From NCBI GenBank assembly GCA_030432695.1, contig JAUILN010000019.1, positions 124,001-188,000 of the forward strand: a stretch of 64,000 bases of DNA, in the 5' to 3' direction. Of this stretch, positions 63,079-64,000 are shown piece after piece. Both the position numbers and the translations under genes were made by a program. Source of the DNA: a bacterium. Lineage in GTDB: Bacteria; Planctomycetota; UBA1135; UBA2386. The notes beneath the pieces are model-generated. The model did no database searches. It was not told the origin of the DNA and saw only the letters and a list, made by a program, of their open reading frames with translations. The first letter of the stretch is position 1, and each line of letters begins with the position of its first letter.

Positions 63079-64000
63079 ATGAACTCGCTCCTGAAGCGGA
63101 CCTCTCACGCCCTCGCCACCCTCCTCCTGGTCGCCGTCTCGACCGACGATCTCGCGGCGCAGAAGACCTACGCCACTGCCTACCGATTCAGCAATTCCGA
63201 CCTCAGGCTGCGGCTGCGTTGGATCACGAGCAACTTCGTAGCCGAGACCGACAACCTGGGGGCGCAGGGGTACCGGATGATCGACCTCAACAGCTACCGC
63301 GACGGGGCCGGCACGGTGCGTCACGACGCGACCTTCCTGCCGTATGGCGGTGCCTACCGGTTCTACGCCGACATGGACGAGGGTGATTTCGTCGGCACGA
63401 CGAACAGCCTGGTGAGCCAGGGATTCCAGTTGAATACGTTCTCCTCGTACGCCCTGAACAACGGCACACGCCTCTATGCCGCGAACTACCTGGAGAGCTC
63501 GTCCGGTGGACAGCTGACCATCGGCCAGACGAGGACGGAGTTCCTCGACAGCTACGCTGCGAACACATCGCTCGGGGAGCGCCTGGCTGCGTTCGACACC
63601 TACCTCGATACGAGTGGCGTGCGGCGCTACGACTCGCTCTTCGTGCCCGGTTCCACCGAGCCCCATGCGTTGGCCACGGGGATGTCGCAGGCGCAGTTCG
63701 AGAGCAGGCGAGTGACGGAACTGCAGAACGGTCGGCGTATGTGGATGTTCCAGGCCTACCGCGACTCCACCAATCAACTGCGCTACGACGCGGTCTATCG
63801 CGACGCGTCGCTTCTGAATTCGACCCGTCTGTTCTTCGCCGAGACGGAGGCCCAGATGCTGGCTCAGCGCCAGGCGCAGGCAGCGCAGGGATTCAGGCTC
63901 GTCGAGGTCGAGCCGACCTTCCTCGGCACCTCGCCCGAGCGGAACTCCTACGGAATCGGTCTGGCCGGGACCCTGGGGCGAGCGCCGGACCTCACCATGG
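63079..64000 (+). CDS. Secreted tandem-repeat protein (BTRD1-like repeats), partial, runs off the window
   Basis: From the ATG at 63079 the frame stays open to the last base, giving 307 residues so far. A signal peptide (LATLLLVAVSTDDLAAQ) is followed by repeats of about 45-50 residues. Each has a 'G-Y/F-R/Q-x-x-x-x-x-S-Y' turn and a 'Y-A/D-x-x-Y/F' strand: GYRMIDLNSYRDGAGTVRHD, GFQLNTFSSYALNNGTRLYA and RRMWMFQAYRDSTNQLRYDA. The pattern resembles bacterial tandem repeat domain 1 (BTRD1), which is found fused to hydrolases. The end is unseen, so a C-terminal enzyme may follow. Confidence 0.75.
   Translation, partial: MNSLLKRTSHALATLLLVAVSTDDLAAQKTYATAYRFSNSDLRLRLRWITSNFVAETDNLGAQGYRMIDLNSYRDGAGTVRHDATFLPYGGAYRFYADMDEGDFVGTTNSLVSQGFQLNTFSSYALNNGTRLYAANYLESSSGGQLTIGQTRTEFLDSYAANTSLGERLAAFDTYLDTSGVRRYDSLFVPGSTEPHALATGMSQAQFESRRVTELQNGRRMWMFQAYRDSTNQLRYDAVYRDASLLNSTRLFFAETEAQMLAQRQAQAAQGFRLVEVEPTFLGTSPERNSYGIGLAGTLGRAPDLTM

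Overview
The window is a high-GC bacterial chromosome segment that looks like Planctomycetota. Three things point there. The ECF-like sigma factor followed by a Ser/Thr kinase with TPR repeats (59.6-62.8 kb) is a pairing expanded in that phylum. There are many large secreted proteins of unknown function whose signal peptides end in A-Q and which carry 'GSGC'-type motifs. Several multidomain fusions are also present, and most starts lack a clear Shine-Dalgarno. No rRNA, tRNA or CRISPR array was found. The species cannot be named from the sequence.

Layout. 0-9 kb: a leftward operon encodes a tripartite secretion system: an ABC exporter with a degenerate nucleotide-binding domain, an HlyD-type adaptor and a TolC-type outer-membrane lipoprotein. 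A NACHT NTPase-SUMF protein follows, its N-terminal half disrupted by two compensating frame changes. 9-15 kb: a SulP transporter fused to a beta-carbonic anhydrase, a GT-C-like membrane protein, a secreted beta-rich protein and a DUF445 protein. 15-21 kb: two translationally coupled paralogous secreted proteins and a secreted PDZ-like protein. 21-29.4 kb: housekeeping genes (ABC-F ATPase, argS, gdhA, aldehyde dehydrogenase, methyltransferase, apt). 29.4-32.8 kb: an intrinsic terminator, a c-di-GMP-I (GEMM) riboswitch, a FliA/WhiG-type sigma factor, an HDOD protein and an unknown protein with a receiver-like end. 32.8-41.5 kb: a YhaN/YhaO-like (SbcC/SbcD-like) ATPase-nuclease pair, a small secreted protein, an aspartase fused to a cyclic-nucleotide-binding domain, an orphan DHp-like peptide and a SASA-type esterase lipoprotein.

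41.5-52 kb is an accessory, defence-like island. It holds a HEPN protein coupled to an 85-aa partner, an AAA/DUF4143 ATPase, an HNH endonuclease, an unknown 379-aa protein overlapping a DUF4365 nuclease-like gene, and an SNF2 helicase with SWIM finger. A roughly 100-bp direct repeat then flanks a secreted-protein gene, and a truncated DUF4143 remnant follows. 52-57 kb: a 185-bp element with 21-bp perfect terminal inverted repeats, a secreted HExxH protein, and the flagellar export genes fliO-fliP-fliQ. A DUF433/DUF5615 toxin-antitoxin module sits after fliQ and is bracketed by two copies of the last ~69 bp of fliQ. 57-64 kb: a secreted GH9-polysaccharide deacetylase fusion, the Ser/Thr kinase and sigma factor pair, and the start of a secreted protein with tandem repeats that runs off the window.

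Two points stand out. The flagellar-type sigma factor sits behind a c-di-GMP riboswitch, so second-messenger control of the motility regulon can be read in the DNA while fliOPQ lies 24 kb away. And the region from 41 to 57 kb shows repeated marks of insertion (direct repeats, terminal inverted repeats, a truncated gene, a regenerated gene end).
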